A stretch of DNA of 64,000 nucleotides from Hyphomicrobiales bacterium (GCA_017305925.1 JAFKJW010000178.1:1-64000), one strand, 5' to 3'. Counted from the stretch's first letter, positions 25,495-34,819 are shown. Notes: generated by a model not told the origin, from the sequence alone. A program made the numbers and translations.

Positions 25495-25529
25495 TCATCG
25501 CCAGCCGGTGGAACCAACAAGGATCGAAG

Positions 25530-26246
25530 ATGGCTGCTCGGCTTGGAACGGACGAGGATGCCGCCCGGCGTCCGAGGACCCTCGTTACCGGGGTGCATGG
25601 AAGTATCGGGGACGCCATCGCCCTTCGGCTGCGAGAGGACGGGCACGCGCCCGTCCTCGTCGGCCACGCACCGTTGACCAGCAAGGGCGATGTCAACGTC
25701 GACTTCACCGATCTTCCCGCCCTCTCTCGTGCCGTGGAGAATATCGCCTCGCCGATCCGCCATGTGGTCGTGTCGCACGGGATGTTGCTGCCCGGACCGT
25801 TGGAGCGTGTCGATGTGGAAGAATGGCAAAGGATGCTGAGTGCAAATCTGACGAGCGCCTATGCGATCATCCGCGCCGCACGCCCCAAGCTGGGCAGCGG
25901 AAGCAGCATCGTCGTCATTTCATCGACGGCGGCGTTCGATCACAGTCCCGTCGGCGGGCCGCACTACACAGTCAGCAAATGGGGACTGAACGGGCTCGTC
26001 CGGCACCTTTCCGACGAACTTGGCCCCGCCGGCATTCGCATAAATGCGGTTTGCCCCGGTTTCGTGAACAACCCGATGGGGCATGCTTTCCTCGAGAAGA
26101 AGGATATCGACCGCGCGATCGAAACAATCCCGCTGCGACGGGCGGGACGTCCGGACGAAGTCGCTTCCGTCGTCTCTTTCCTGCTCGGCGACGACGCAAG
26201 CTATATCACCGGCGCCGCCATCCCGGTGTCGGGCGGCTTCCAGTGA
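25530..26246 (+). CDS. SDR family oxidoreductase
   Basis: A 238-residue classical SDR with a slightly variant cofactor motif (TGVHGSIGDAIA), VVSHG in place of NNAG, catalytic Ser in VISSTAAF and Tyr-Lys in YTVSKWGLNG, and the usual C-terminus ITGAAIPVSGGFQ. It lies between the binding-protein and ATPase genes, and its stop overlaps the ATPase GTG start by 4 bp, so it is part of the operon. It probably oxidises or reduces the side chain of the imported compound or its hydrolysis product. Confidence 0.9.
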   Translation: MAARLGTDEDAARRPRTLVTGVHGSIGDAIALRLREDGHAPVLVGHAPLTSKGDVNVDFTDLPALSRAVENIASPIRHVVVSHGMLLPGPLERVDVEEWQRMLSANLTSAYAIIRAARPKLGSGSSIVVISSTAAFDHSPVGGPHYTVSKWGLNGLVRHLSDELGPAGIRINAVCPGFVNNPMGHAFLEKKDIDRAIETIPLRRAGRPDEVASVVSFLLGDDASYITGAAIPVSGGFQ

Positions 26247-27328
26247 ACGCCGCGGATCAACAACCCCCTGCCGATCGATCGCAGGGGCTGTCGATCGAGA
26301 GACTCGGCGTGACCTATCGGGAAGTGACGGCGATCGATGATGTCAGCCTCGAGATAGAGCGCGGCGAGTTCATCGCGTTCCTCGGACCCTCCGGGTCGGG
26401 AAAGACGACGATACTGATGTCGATCGCCGGCTTCACCAAGCCCACGTCGGGCGACATAAAATTGGATGGCCGCTCGATCCTCGACATGCCGCCCGAGGAT
26501 CGCGGAATCGGCGTGGTGTTTCAGGGCTATGCCCTGTTTCCTCATCTGACCGCGGCGCAGAATATCGCCTTTCCGCTTGAGATGCGAAAGGTTGATCGCT
26601 CCGCCATCACCACAAGAGTGAGCAAGATTCTGGACATGGTCGGTCTCGGCGATCTCGGCGGGCGCTACCCGCATGAGATGTCGGGCGGGCAGCAGCAGCG
26701 GGTCGCTCTTGCCCGCGCGCTGGTGTTCGAGCCGAGCCTTCTGCTTCTGGACGAACCGTTGGGTGCGCTCGACAAGGACCGTCGCCTGGCGATGCAGCAG
26801 GAATTCCGCTTGCTGCACAAGAAGATCGGCGCGACGATAATCTACGTGACGCACGACCAGCACGAAGCCCTGTCGATGGCCGACCGGATCGCCTTGATGG
26901 ACAAGGGCCGGATCGCGCAGGTCGGGACACCGTCAGAGATATTCTCCGCTCCCGCCAGCCGGTTTGTCGCCGGATTCATCGGCGAGTGCAATTTCCTGAA
27001 AGCCGACACGGTCGATCGGGAGGAAGGCGGCCACCGCGTTTCCGTCGCGGGTTATGCCGGCCATGTCCGCGGCGCCCAGGCGGCCGGCGGCAGCGCGGCG
27101 CTGGCGATCCGGCCGCATCACGCCTTCATCGCGCCGCACGATTCCATCGGAGTGCCGGCCACCGTCAGCGATGTCATGTTTCTGGGGGAGCTGACGGAAT
27201 ACATCACGCGGCTCTCCTCCGGCGAGGAATTCCGGATCCGGCGAATTTCCGACAAGCACGACTTCAACCCCTCGATAGGAGACCACGTCAAGGCAGGCTG
27301 GGAGTGGGACAGATGCCGTCTCTGCTGA
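26243..27328 (+). CDS. ABC transporter ATPase, PotA family
   Basis: A 361-residue ATPase. Walker A is GPSGSGKTT, the Q-loop region is VVFQGYALFPHLT, the signature is MSGGQQQRVALARAL, Walker B is LLLLDEPLGALD and the H-loop is VTHDQHEAL. A C-terminal TOBE/regulatory domain begins near residue 265. The start is the GTG at 26243, which overlaps the preceding TGA (GTGA). The far longer open frame upstream runs through other genes and is rejected. It energises the fused permease that follows, whose start overlaps its end by 16 bp. Confidence 0.95.
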   Translation: MNAADQQPPADRSQGLSIERLGVTYREVTAIDDVSLEIERGEFIAFLGPSGSGKTTILMSIAGFTKPTSGDIKLDGRSILDMPPEDRGIGVVFQGYALFPHLTAAQNIAFPLEMRKVDRSAITTRVSKILDMVGLGDLGGRYPHEMSGGQQQRVALARALVFEPSLLLLDEPLGALDKDRRLAMQQEFRLLHKKIGATIIYVTHDQHEALSMADRIALMDKGRIAQVGTPSEIFSAPASRFVAGFIGECNFLKADTVDREEGGHRVSVAGYAGHVRGAQAAGGSAALAIRPHHAFIAPHDSIGVPATVSDVMFLGELTEYITRLSSGEEFRIRRISDKHDFNPSIGDHVKAGWEWDRCRLC

Positions 27329-29031
27329 AACGGGCAGGGAGCCTTTGTTCGCCGAACGGCGTGCTTTTGTTGTTCGCGACGATCTATGTCTGCGCGACCT
27401 TTGTGTTTCCGCTGTTCAGCATGCTGGCGGCGTCGGAGGGTCTGTCCGGATATGTGAAGGTCGTAACCGACGGCTTCTACTGGACCATCCTTTTCAATAC
27501 GTTCAAGCTCTCGGCGATCGTCGCCGCCGGCACCTTGCTGGTCGCCTATCCGCTGGCCATGCGTGCCTGCATGGCGGGCCCCCGCATGAGGCTGATCCTT
27601 CTGATCTTCATGACCGTGCCGATGTGGACCAGCCTGCTGGCGCGCAGCTATGCCTGGATTTCGGTCCTGGATCGGCGCGGACTGGTGAACAGCGTGTTGA
27701 CGTCCCTACAGATCACGGGCTCGCCTCTGAAGCTGCTGCACACCACAGGCGCGACGGTCATTGGCAGCATCTACATCATGCTTCCGATGATGGCGCTGGC
27801 GTTGTTCGCGCAGATGTCCAAGATAGACCTGACGACCCTGAAAGCCGCCCGCACCCTCGGGGCCGGTCCGGCGCAAACCTTTCTGAGAGTTTTCCTGCCG
27901 CTCTCCTTTCCCGGGATCGTTTCCGGCACGGTCCTCACCTTCATCGTATCGCTCGGACTTTTCGTTACGCCGGTGCTGCTTGGCGGGCCGCAGGATCGCA
28001 CCTTCTCCATGCTGATCGAGCAGGAGGTAAACACCTTCGGCAACTTTTCGCGGGCCGCCGAACTTTCGGTGTTTCTTCTCGTCGTCTCCGGCCTGCTCCT
28101 CCTCGTGCTGCTGCGCCTGACAAACCGCAGGCAGCGTCCCGGTCGCCGTGCGAAGGCGATCACCGGGACACGCGCGGCCGGGCTGCTCGCCCGATTGATC
28201 GTGATGCTGCGCATCTTCGAAATGCGCTGGTTTTGGAATGTGGTCATCCTCGCGGTTCTGGCATTCATCATGCTGCCCCTCGTGACGCTCGTGCCGATGT
28301 CACTGGGCTCGAGCAACTACCTCGAGTTTCCGCCCAAGACCTATTCGCTCCGGTGGTACGACGCGCTGTTCCACGACTCGCGCTGGATCACCGCGTTCCT
28401 GAATTCCCTGATGGTGGGGCTGCTCGCCGCGCTGATCTCCGTCGTCGTCGGAACGAGCGCCGCATTGGCCATGCGCGACAGGCGCCAACGTGGCGCCCGC
28501 CTGATCGCGCCGCTGTTCGTCGCGCCAAGCCTGATACCGCCGATGGTCTACGCAATTGGCGCCTACATCACCAGCGTGCCGCTCGGCCTGCAGGACAGCG
28601 TGCTGGGTCTGGCCCTGGCCCATTCCGCCCTAGCGATCCCGTTCGTCTTCATTATCTCCGAAACCGGTCTGGCGGGCATTGGCGAGCGCGTCGAGCAAGC
28701 GGCCCAATCGCTGGGTGCTCGCTGGACGTCGCGTGTATGGCGCATAACCCTGCCGCTCCTGATCCCGAGCATTGCCGTCGGCGGCCTCATCGCGTTCATA
28801 ACGTCCTTCGACGAAATCGTCGTCGCCCTTTTCCTGTCCGGCATTCACGTGCAGACCCTGCCAAAGACTTTCTGGCGTGCCGCGATTCTGGAAGTAACGC
28901 CGATCGTACCTGCCGCGGCGGTGACGATCATGGCAGCCGGACTGACCGTCGTTTCGGTGGCAGCGCTCATGCTGCACCTGAGCAGATCGAGAGCCGGCCG
29001 GAACCCGTCTTCTGTCTTCATAGGCCGCTAG
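27313..29031 (+). CDS. Fused ABC permease: PotB-like plus PotC-like domains in one protein
   Basis: A 572-residue polytopic protein holding two complete binding-protein-dependent transport domains. Residues about 1-275 resemble PotB, with the EAA-type loop around TTLKAARTLGAGPAQTFLRV and LPLSFPGIVSGTVL. A basic linker (RRQRPGRRAKAITGTRAAG) follows. Residues about 305-565 resemble PotC, with a second EAA loop at RVEQAAQSLGARWTSRVWRI and LPLLIPSIAVGGLIAFITSF. No stop codon or ribosome site separates the halves. Such fusions are less common than separate potB and potC genes. A GGAGTGGGA site precedes the ATG within the end of the ATPase gene. Confidence 0.92.
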   Translation: MPSLLKRAGSLCSPNGVLLLFATIYVCATFVFPLFSMLAASEGLSGYVKVVTDGFYWTILFNTFKLSAIVAAGTLLVAYPLAMRACMAGPRMRLILLIFMTVPMWTSLLARSYAWISVLDRRGLVNSVLTSLQITGSPLKLLHTTGATVIGSIYIMLPMMALALFAQMSKIDLTTLKAARTLGAGPAQTFLRVFLPLSFPGIVSGTVLTFIVSLGLFVTPVLLGGPQDRTFSMLIEQEVNTFGNFSRAAELSVFLLVVSGLLLLVLLRLTNRRQRPGRRAKAITGTRAAGLLARLIVMLRIFEMRWFWNVVILAVLAFIMLPLVTLVPMSLGSSNYLEFPPKTYSLRWYDALFHDSRWITAFLNSLMVGLLAALISVVVGTSAALAMRDRRQRGARLIAPLFVAPSLIPPMVYAIGAYITSVPLGLQDSVLGLALAHSALAIPFVFIISETGLAGIGERVEQAAQSLGARWTSRVWRITLPLLIPSIAVGGLIAFITSFDEIVVALFLSGIHVQTLPKTFWRAAILEVTPIVPAAAVTIMAAGLTVVSVAALMLHLSRSRAGRNPSSVFIGR

Positions 29032-29056
29032 GCCAAATTCGAGAACGAGTCGCATT

Positions 29057-30016
29057 GTGAAAATCGGTACTGCAGAAGCCTTGAAGTCGGCCGTCGTGAG
29101 AGGCTCACTGGTGTTGGGCGAATATCCCGACGGCACGGAAATTTGCGCTCCGATAGCGATCGCGACCGGTGCCAGGCCCGGTCCGACGATGTGGCTCCAG
29201 GCATGTGTGCATGGTCCCGAACTCGTCGGGCCGCTGGCCATCTCGCGATTCCTCGGCGAGCTCGACCTACAGCGGTTCTCGGGAACCGTGGTCTGTCTCC
29301 TTGCCGCAAACCCCATCGCGTTCAGGTCGCGCGATCGGTTGACGATCGTGGACGGGCAGAATCTCAATCGCAGCTATCCGGGCCAGACGGACGGCGGTGT
29401 GACGCAACGCATGGCGCATGTCGCGCTGACGGCCGCCCTGGAGGTTTCGGACGCGCTGGTCGACCTGCACTCCGGCGGAGACCATCTCGTCTGCTCCTAT
29501 CACATCATCTACCGCAACGATGGCGGCGCGGCGGGCAAGAAATCGGAAGAGATGGCGTCCGGCCTGGGGGCACCGCAGATATGCAACGCGATGTCGCCCG
29601 TTTTTGACGGCGCCGCATTTGCCTGTTTCGTCGCGTCCGGCAGGCCGGCCGTTCTGGTGGAAAGCGGCGGCGGCGCGACGGTTACGCAGGTGGACATAGA
29701 GAACCAGGTCCGGGCGATCCGTGGAGCATGCTCCTGTCTCGGAATGCTCCCCGCGGCCTCGGCAGCCCCTCCGCCGCAGATCGGCCGCGAGGTCGCCCTG
29801 ATCCATGGGGAGCGGGGCGGGATATTCGAACCGATGGCTCCGCTCGAAGCGGTCCTCGAAAAGGGCGACGAGTTCGGGCGCATCCGAAACCTGTATGGCG
29901 ACACCCTCGAAATATGCCGGAACCCGTTCGGCCGGGCTCGCCTCATAGCGCTCCGCCGAGCCTACATGCCCATCCATGCCGGAGAAGAGGTCGCCGAAAT
30001 CAGCCACATCGGCTGA
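29057..30016 (+). CDS. Succinylglutamate desuccinylase/aspartoacylase family protein (DoeB-like)
   Basis: A 319-residue zinc-dependent deacylase of the AstE/AspA family. Probable zinc ligands are His and Glu in ACVHGPELVG and His in LVDLHSGG. Other family segments are LLAANPIAF, DGQNLNRSYPG and a late catalytic Glu (VLVESGGG). The GTG at 29057 is taken as start; its ribosome site is weak. The family includes the DoeB N-acetyl-diaminobutyrate deacetylase of ectoine degradation. The next gene is a DoeA/creatinase-like hydrolase, so the pair probably opens and deacylates the imported compound. Confidence 0.88.
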   Translation: MKIGTAEALKSAVVRGSLVLGEYPDGTEICAPIAIATGARPGPTMWLQACVHGPELVGPLAISRFLGELDLQRFSGTVVCLLAANPIAFRSRDRLTIVDGQNLNRSYPGQTDGGVTQRMAHVALTAALEVSDALVDLHSGGDHLVCSYHIIYRNDGGAAGKKSEEMASGLGAPQICNAMSPVFDGAAFACFVASGRPAVLVESGGGATVTQVDIENQVRAIRGACSCLGMLPAASAAPPPQIGREVALIHGERGGIFEPMAPLEAVLEKGDEFGRIRNLYGDTLEICRNPFGRARLIALRRAYMPIHAGEEVAEISHIG

Positions 30017-30045
30017 CGCCCGCATCCGCACAGAAAGGACGACAG

Positions 30046-31203
30046 ATGGGTCTTCAGTTCGACCGAACAGAGTATGAGCGCCGCATATCCGCCGCTCGAA
30101 CCCGGTTGCAGCGCAAAAACCTGGACGCCTTGCTCGTATTCGCACCGGAGAGCCTCTATTATCTCACGGGTTTCGACTCGACCGGTTTCGTCTACTTCCA
30201 GTTCGCTCTCCTGACGGCCGACGAACGGCCGCTCGTCCTCCTGACGAGGCGGCCGGACCTGCTTCAGGCGCGCAAGACCTCGATAATCGAGGACGTCCGG
30301 ATCTGGTACGACACCGTCGACTCGGATCCCTCGAAGGATCTGCAGGATATCCTCAGGGAACACGGCCTCCAGGGACGGCGCGTCGGCATCGAACTCGACA
30401 GCTTCGGGCTGCGGGCGGCCTCCTACGAGGCCGTGCGCGCGCGACTGGAAGGATGGTGCGACCTGATCAACGGCTCGTCTGTGGTCCGAGAGCTGCGCGT
30501 GATCAAGTCCGAGGCCGAAATAGCGTATGTAAGGCGTGCGGCGCGACTGGCGGATGAAGCGCTCGTCGCGATGATCGACAAGAGCGGCCCCGGTGTCTTC
30601 GAAGGTGACATTGCCGCGGCCGGCGCGTCGGTCCTCGCCAGCGGCGGATGTGATCCGTCTCCGTCGGGGCCGGTGATCGGTTCGGGCGAGAGGGCGCTCC
30701 TCGTGAGAGCGACCACCGAATACAGGGTGCTCGATCCAGAAGATCAGATCACCATCGAGTTTGCGGCAAGCTACCGCCACTACTGCGCCTGTCTCATGAG
30801 GACGTTCCGGATCGGCAGCGACCTGTCGCAGCAACGGCGCATGTTCGACGTCACGCGAGAAGCTCTCCTGGCGATGACAGATGCCGCCAGACCGGGCGAG
30901 CCGCTGGGCGCCATCGATCAGGCTCACCGCGACGTATTCGACAAGGAGGGGTTCGGCGCGTCGCGCATGTCGGCTTGCGGTTATTCGCTCGGCGCTACCT
31001 TTCGGCCGTCATGGATGGACGTCCCGCCGCTGCTTTACGCCGGCAATCCTATGCTCACGCAGCCCGGCATGGTGCTGTTCCTCCACGCGATCCTCGCCGA
31101 TGTGGACAGAAATCTGGCCATGTCGCTCGGACACACGATCCTGATCGGGCAGGAGCGCGCCGAAATACTGAGCCAACTGCCGCTCGAACATATTGTCCGA
31201 TAG
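30046..31203 (+). CDS. M24 family hydrolase, creatinase/ectoine-hydrolase (DoeA)-like
   Basis: A 385-residue pita-bread-fold protein with an N-terminal creatinase domain (residues 1-130: ALLVFAPESLYYLTGFDSTG) and an M24 catalytic domain. The five metal ligands of aminopeptidase P are not conserved: the DxG strand reads ITIEFAASYRHYCAC, the usual GHGIG reads CGYSLG (Tyr313 for His), and the GMVFTxEP region reads GMVLFLHAIL. This pattern fits the metal-independent creatinase/DoeA subgroup, which cleaves C-N bonds in small cyclic or guanidino compounds. AAAGGACGACAG precedes the ATG at 30046. It is the last gene of the operon. Confidence 0.85.
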   Translation: MGLQFDRTEYERRISAARTRLQRKNLDALLVFAPESLYYLTGFDSTGFVYFQFALLTADERPLVLLTRRPDLLQARKTSIIEDVRIWYDTVDSDPSKDLQDILREHGLQGRRVGIELDSFGLRAASYEAVRARLEGWCDLINGSSVVRELRVIKSEAEIAYVRRAARLADEALVAMIDKSGPGVFEGDIAAAGASVLASGGCDPSPSGPVIGSGERALLVRATTEYRVLDPEDQITIEFAASYRHYCACLMRTFRIGSDLSQQRRMFDVTREALLAMTDAARPGEPLGAIDQAHRDVFDKEGFGASRMSACGYSLGATFRPSWMDVPPLLYAGNPMLTQPGMVLFLHAILADVDRNLAMSLGHTILIGQERAEILSQLPLEHIVR

Positions 31204-31313
31204 ACCGATGCGCATGAAAGCGTAGCGGCATGGCCGGACCGTTCAGGGCGTGGAGGCCGCTTGTCACGCGCCCTCAAGAAATCGGCATAAGACGGCGCTT
31301 CGGCTCGAGCCGG

Positions 31314-32150
31314 CTAGCCGGCTGCCGCTACCCATGGCGGGTCGCGATAATTGTCCCAGGTCGCGCCGATGCCGGCGTCGACCGGGATCGCGGCGCCGGT
31401 GATGCCGTTGGCGATCGGCGAAGCGACGAAGGCGATCGCGGCGGCGATGTCGCGCGGCGTCAGCACGCGGCCGAGCGGGTGGCGGGCGGCGTAGGACGCC
31501 AGAATTTCGTCGCCATCCGGCAGCGTCGCCAGGCGTCCGGCGAGCAGGGGCGTATGCGTGACGCTCGGGCAGACGCAGTTCACCGTCACCCGGTCGCGGG
31601 CCAGATCGAGCGCCGCGGCGCGTGCAAGATTGAGGAGAGCGCCCTTCGACGTGCAGTAGGAGAACATGCCATGCTCGGCCTGGAGCCCGTCCAGGCTGGA
31701 CAGCAGCACGATCGCGCCGCTCCGGCGCTTGCGCATGCCTTTCGCCGCCTCGCGCGCGACCAGGAAGGACCCGCGGACATTGACGCCCATCACCTGCTCG
31801 AAATCCTCGACCGAGGTCTCGAAGACGGGGCCGCCGGCGCCGAGAACGCCGGCGCAGGCGACCGCGACATCGATCTCTCCAAGGACGCTCCGCGCGGTGG
31901 CGAAGGCCTCGACGACGGTCTTCTCGTCGCCGGTGTCCCCGGTGAGGGCGACAGCCTCGCGGCCGGTCCTGCGGATCGCCTGTGCCGTCTCGTCGGCTGC
32001 GCCGGCGGTCCAGTCGAGCACCGCGACGTCGGCGCCGAGATCGGCCAGCGTGAGCGCGGTCTCGCGGCCGATGCCCGAGCCGCCGCCGGTGATAAAAGCC
32101 ACCTTGCCGTGATAGGACAGGCCGGGAAACGGTTCGCGGGCGCCGCTCAT
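31314..32150 (-). CDS. SDR family oxidoreductase
   Basis: A 278-residue classical SDR. The cofactor motif is TGGGSGIG, the central segment is VACAGVLG, catalytic Ser lies in VLLSSLDG and Tyr-Lys in YCTSKGALLNLAR. It ends the minus operon of an ATPase-less carbohydrate importer and overlaps the lactonase gene by 4 bp. The start at 32150 gives the usual SDR N-terminus; the longer frame to 32813 is a shadow of the lactonase. A sugar or polyol dehydrogenase role is likely, its product passing to the adjacent lactonase. A 16-bp palindrome (31308-31323) spans its stop codon. Confidence 0.92.
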   Translation of the reverse strand: MSGAREPFPGLSYHGKVAFITGGGSGIGRETALTLADLGADVAVLDWTAGAADETAQAIRRTGREAVALTGDTGDEKTVVEAFATARSVLGEIDVAVACAGVLGAGGPVFETSVEDFEQVMGVNVRGSFLVAREAAKGMRKRRSGAIVLLSSLDGLQAEHGMFSYCTSKGALLNLARAAALDLARDRVTVNCVCPSVTHTPLLAGRLATLPDGDEILASYAARHPLGRVLTPRDIAAAIAFVASPIANGITGAAIPVDAGIGATWDNYRDPPWVAAAG

Positions 32151-33049
32151 GCGGAAGCTCCCCCCGTTATCGCGCCCTTGTAGGTCGGCGCGCCGCCGCC
32201 CGGAAACGTCAGCCGCCACAGCCGTCCGGCATAGTTCGGCTCGGCGCTGCTGGCGAGCACGCTGGCGTCCGTAACCCAAAGCGTCTCGCCGTCGAAGGCC
32301 AGATTGGTCGGGCAGCCTCCGGTGCGCACGAAGCCCTTCGGCGTGCCGTCGCGCGCCAGCACGTGGAAGCCTTCGCCGACGAGGTCGGTGACCAGCAGCG
32401 ACCCGTCCCCGGCGATCGCCATGCCATCCAGGATCGGGTTCTCGCCCGGCATCCTGCCGAGGTCTTCGATCGTGCCGTCGGTCCGCAGCCGGCGGACGTG
32501 GCCGGTGTAGGATTCGTCCCAGACGATGGAGCCGTCGGCCTCGACCACCACGCCGTTGGGGAAAGTCGGCTCGGGAAAGGCGACCTTGACGCTCGTCCTG
32601 CCGTCCGGGGAAAGGGCATAGATATAGCTGGGGTCCGGGTTGGCCGGGTTGTAGGTGCCCGGGTCGGTCCAGACCAGGGTGCCGTCGGGCCCGAAGACGA
32701 GGTCGTTCGGGCCGTTCATCGGGACGCCGTCGACCTCGCTCACCAGGATTTCGGGCTTGCCGCCGGGCCGCACGCGCTGGATCGACGGCAGGGTCATCTC
32801 CGCCGCCCGCCACGGGCCGACCGTGCCGCCGTTCTGACAGACATAGAGCGCGCCGTCCGAGCCCAGCACGCAGGAGTTCGGCGCTCCGGTGACGTAGGCG
32901 AGCTGTCTTGCCTTGCCGTCCCTGCCGACGACCGTCAGCTGGCTGCGGTAGCTCTCGACGAAGACGACGCTGCCGTCCGGCATGACCGTCGGCCCTTCCG
33001 GCCAGCCGAGATCCGAAGCGACGAGTTCCGGTGTCAGATCATAGGTCAT
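32147..33049 (-). CDS. SMP-30/gluconolactonase/LRE-like lactonase
   Basis: A 300-residue beta-propeller hydrolase. LGWPEGPTVMPDGSVVFVES carries the metal-binding Glu, PMNGPNDLVFGPDG the Asn/Asp pair, and PILDGMAIAGDG the catalytic Asp region. It is coupled by 4-bp overlaps to both the upstream permease and the downstream SDR. Lactone opening after sugar oxidation by the SDR is the probable role. It differs clearly from the lactonase at 16930-17802. Confidence 0.93.
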   Translation of the reverse strand: MTYDLTPELVASDLGWPEGPTVMPDGSVVFVESYRSQLTVVGRDGKARQLAYVTGAPNSCVLGSDGALYVCQNGGTVGPWRAAEMTLPSIQRVRPGGKPEILVSEVDGVPMNGPNDLVFGPDGTLVWTDPGTYNPANPDPSYIYALSPDGRTSVKVAFPEPTFPNGVVVEADGSIVWDESYTGHVRRLRTDGTIEDLGRMPGENPILDGMAIAGDGSLLVTDLVGEGFHVLARDGTPKGFVRTGGCPTNLAFDGETLWVTDASVLASSAEPNYAGRLWRLTFPGGGAPTYKGAITGGASA

Positions 33050-33879
33050 TTGACGGCTCCGACTGTCAGTCCGCGCACGATGTAGCGCTGTATGAAAAGG
33101 GAAAAGATCAGGATCGGGATCACCGTCACCACGCCGACGGTCGCGGCGATGTTCCAGTCGATCGGGCGCTGCGCGCTGACCAGCGTCGCGGCGCCGAGCG
33201 AGATGGTCTGGAATCCGCGCGAGTCGATGACATAGAGCGCCACCAGGAATTCGTTCCAGATGAACAGGGCGCCGAACAGGGCCGCCGTCACCAGGCCCGG
33301 CCGGACGATCGGCAGCATCACGTGCCAGAGCACGCTGACGCGCGTGCAGCCGTCGATCATCGCGGCTTCGTCGATCTCGGCGGGGATCTCGTCGAAGAAG
33401 CCGATCATGATCCAGACCACGAGCGGCAGCGAGAAGGCGACATAGGGCAGGACAAGGCCGGCATAGCTGTCCTGCAAGCCCGCGGCCTTGACCATCAGGA
33501 AGAGCGGGATGGCGACCGCTATCGGCGGCATGAAGCGCATGGACAGGATGGTGTTGGCCAGCTGCTCGCTCTGCCTGAAGCGAAGCCGGGAGAAGGCGTA
33601 GGCGGCCGGCGTTCCGATGACGATGGCGATGAAGGTCGCGATGCTGACGACGATGATGGAATTGAGGGTGAAGCTCAGCATGCCCTGGCTGAACAGGACC
33701 TCATTGTAGTTCTTTGCCGCCTGCGCCCAGCTGAAGCTCAGCTTCGGCGGAACCTGGGCGAGGATTTCGATCCGCTTCTTGGTCGAAAGGATGGCGAGAT
33801 ACAGGAACGGCGCCGCGCCGACGAGGCCGAGCACGACAAGGACGATATATGCCAGAATTCGGCCCGGCCGGATCTTCAT
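33046..33879 (-). CDS. Carbohydrate ABC transporter permease, MalG/UgpE type
   Basis: A 277-residue membrane protein starting MKIRPGRILAYIVLVVLGLV. The EAA loop reads IPAEIDEAAMIDGCTRVSVL, followed by the LPIVRPGLVTAAL segment typical of MalG-like subunits. Its start overlaps the previous permease stop by 4 bp. It forms the channel with the MalF-type permease. No ATPase gene occurs in this operon, so a shared MalK/UgpC-type ATPase encoded elsewhere is needed. Confidence 0.94.
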   Translation of the reverse strand: MKIRPGRILAYIVLVVLGLVGAAPFLYLAILSTKKRIEILAQVPPKLSFSWAQAAKNYNEVLFSQGMLSFTLNSIIVVSIATFIAIVIGTPAAYAFSRLRFRQSEQLANTILSMRFMPPIAVAIPLFLMVKAAGLQDSYAGLVLPYVAFSLPLVVWIMIGFFDEIPAEIDEAAMIDGCTRVSVLWHVMLPIVRPGLVTAALFGALFIWNEFLVALYVIDSRGFQTISLGAATLVSAQRPIDWNIAATVGVVTVIPILIFSLFIQRYIVRGLTVGAVK

Positions 33880-34793
33880 CGCGAGGTCCCCGGCCGCAAC
33901 TGCACGTATTTGAGAAGAATCGTGGTCCCCACGGCGAGGATCAGCAGCATCATGTACGAAGACGCGGCGGCGTAGCCGTAGTTCTGGAACTGGAAGCCGT
34001 TCTGGAACGCGAAGAAGCTGAGGGTCGTCGTGGAGCGGGCCGGTCCGCCGTAGCTCAGGCCGTAGATGAGGTCGAACGAGCGGAAGGCGTCGACGGCGCG
34101 GAAGACCGTTGCGAAGACGATCGCCGGCATCAGCATCGGCAGGGTGATGCGGCGGAACGTCACGAACGGTCCGGCGCCATCGACCTGGGCCGCCTCGAAA
34201 ACCTCCTGCGGAAGCGCCTGGAGCCGGGCGAAGACGATCATGAAGACGAAGGGCGTCCACTGCCAGCAATCGACCAGCACGACCGTGACGCGCGCCATCT
34301 CGACGCTGCCCAGCCAGTCGGGCGGCGACAGGCCGACCGCCTTGATCGCCCAGTCGATCACGCCCCAGTCGGGGTTGAGCAGGGCACGCCACATGACGCC
34401 CACGACGATGGGCGTCATCAGCATCGGCAGGAGCAGGATGCCGCGCACGATCCAGGCGCCGCGCAGGTGAAGATTGAAGAAGACGGCCAGCGCCACGCCG
34501 AGCACGACCTGCACCGCGACGGAGCAGGTGACCAGGATGGCGCTGTTCCAGGTGGCGTTCCAGAATTGAGGATCGACGAGGAGCGCCCTGTAGTTGGCGA
34601 GGCCGACGAAATTCCCCGTGCCCGTCGCCGCGGTCAGATCCGTCAGCGACAGGCGCAGGCTGTGGAACAGCGGATAGATGCTGAAGACCACGAGATAGAG
34701 CATGCAGGGGCCGAGGAGGATCCATGCGGCCCTCCCCGGCTCATCGCGCGTGCCGAAAGCGAACCTGGCCGGCGCGGCGGCTGCGATGCTCAT
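33876..34793 (-). CDS. Carbohydrate ABC transporter permease, MalF/UgpA type
   Basis: A 305-residue membrane protein with an N-terminal helix (AAWILLGPCMLYLVVFSIYP) and the EAA loop LPQEVFEAAQVDGAGPFVTF followed by ITLPMLMPAIVFA. An AGGGTAG site lies upstream. It is 26 bp after the binding-protein gene and pairs with the MalG-type permease. Confidence 0.94.
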   Translation of the reverse strand: MSIAAAAPARFAFGTRDEPGRAAWILLGPCMLYLVVFSIYPLFHSLRLSLTDLTAATGTGNFVGLANYRALLVDPQFWNATWNSAILVTCSVAVQVVLGVALAVFFNLHLRGAWIVRGILLLPMLMTPIVVGVMWRALLNPDWGVIDWAIKAVGLSPPDWLGSVEMARVTVVLVDCWQWTPFVFMIVFARLQALPQEVFEAAQVDGAGPFVTFRRITLPMLMPAIVFATVFRAVDAFRSFDLIYGLSYGGPARSTTTLSFFAFQNGFQFQNYGYAAASSYMMLLILAVGTTILLKYVQLRPGTSR

Positions 34794-34819
34794 CTATGCG
34801 CTACCCTGCCCGGCTTCGG

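Noticed and set aside
25325..26242. 5' extension of the PotA-like ATPase frame
   Set aside because: It runs out of frame through the binding-protein and SDR genes. The GTG at 26243 with GTGA overlap gives a normal ATPase N-terminus.
26986..27312. 5' extension of the fused Pot permease frame
   Set aside because: It overlaps the ATPase C-terminus and is low-complexity Arg/Gly. The ATG at 27313 has a ribosome site and begins the first membrane domain.
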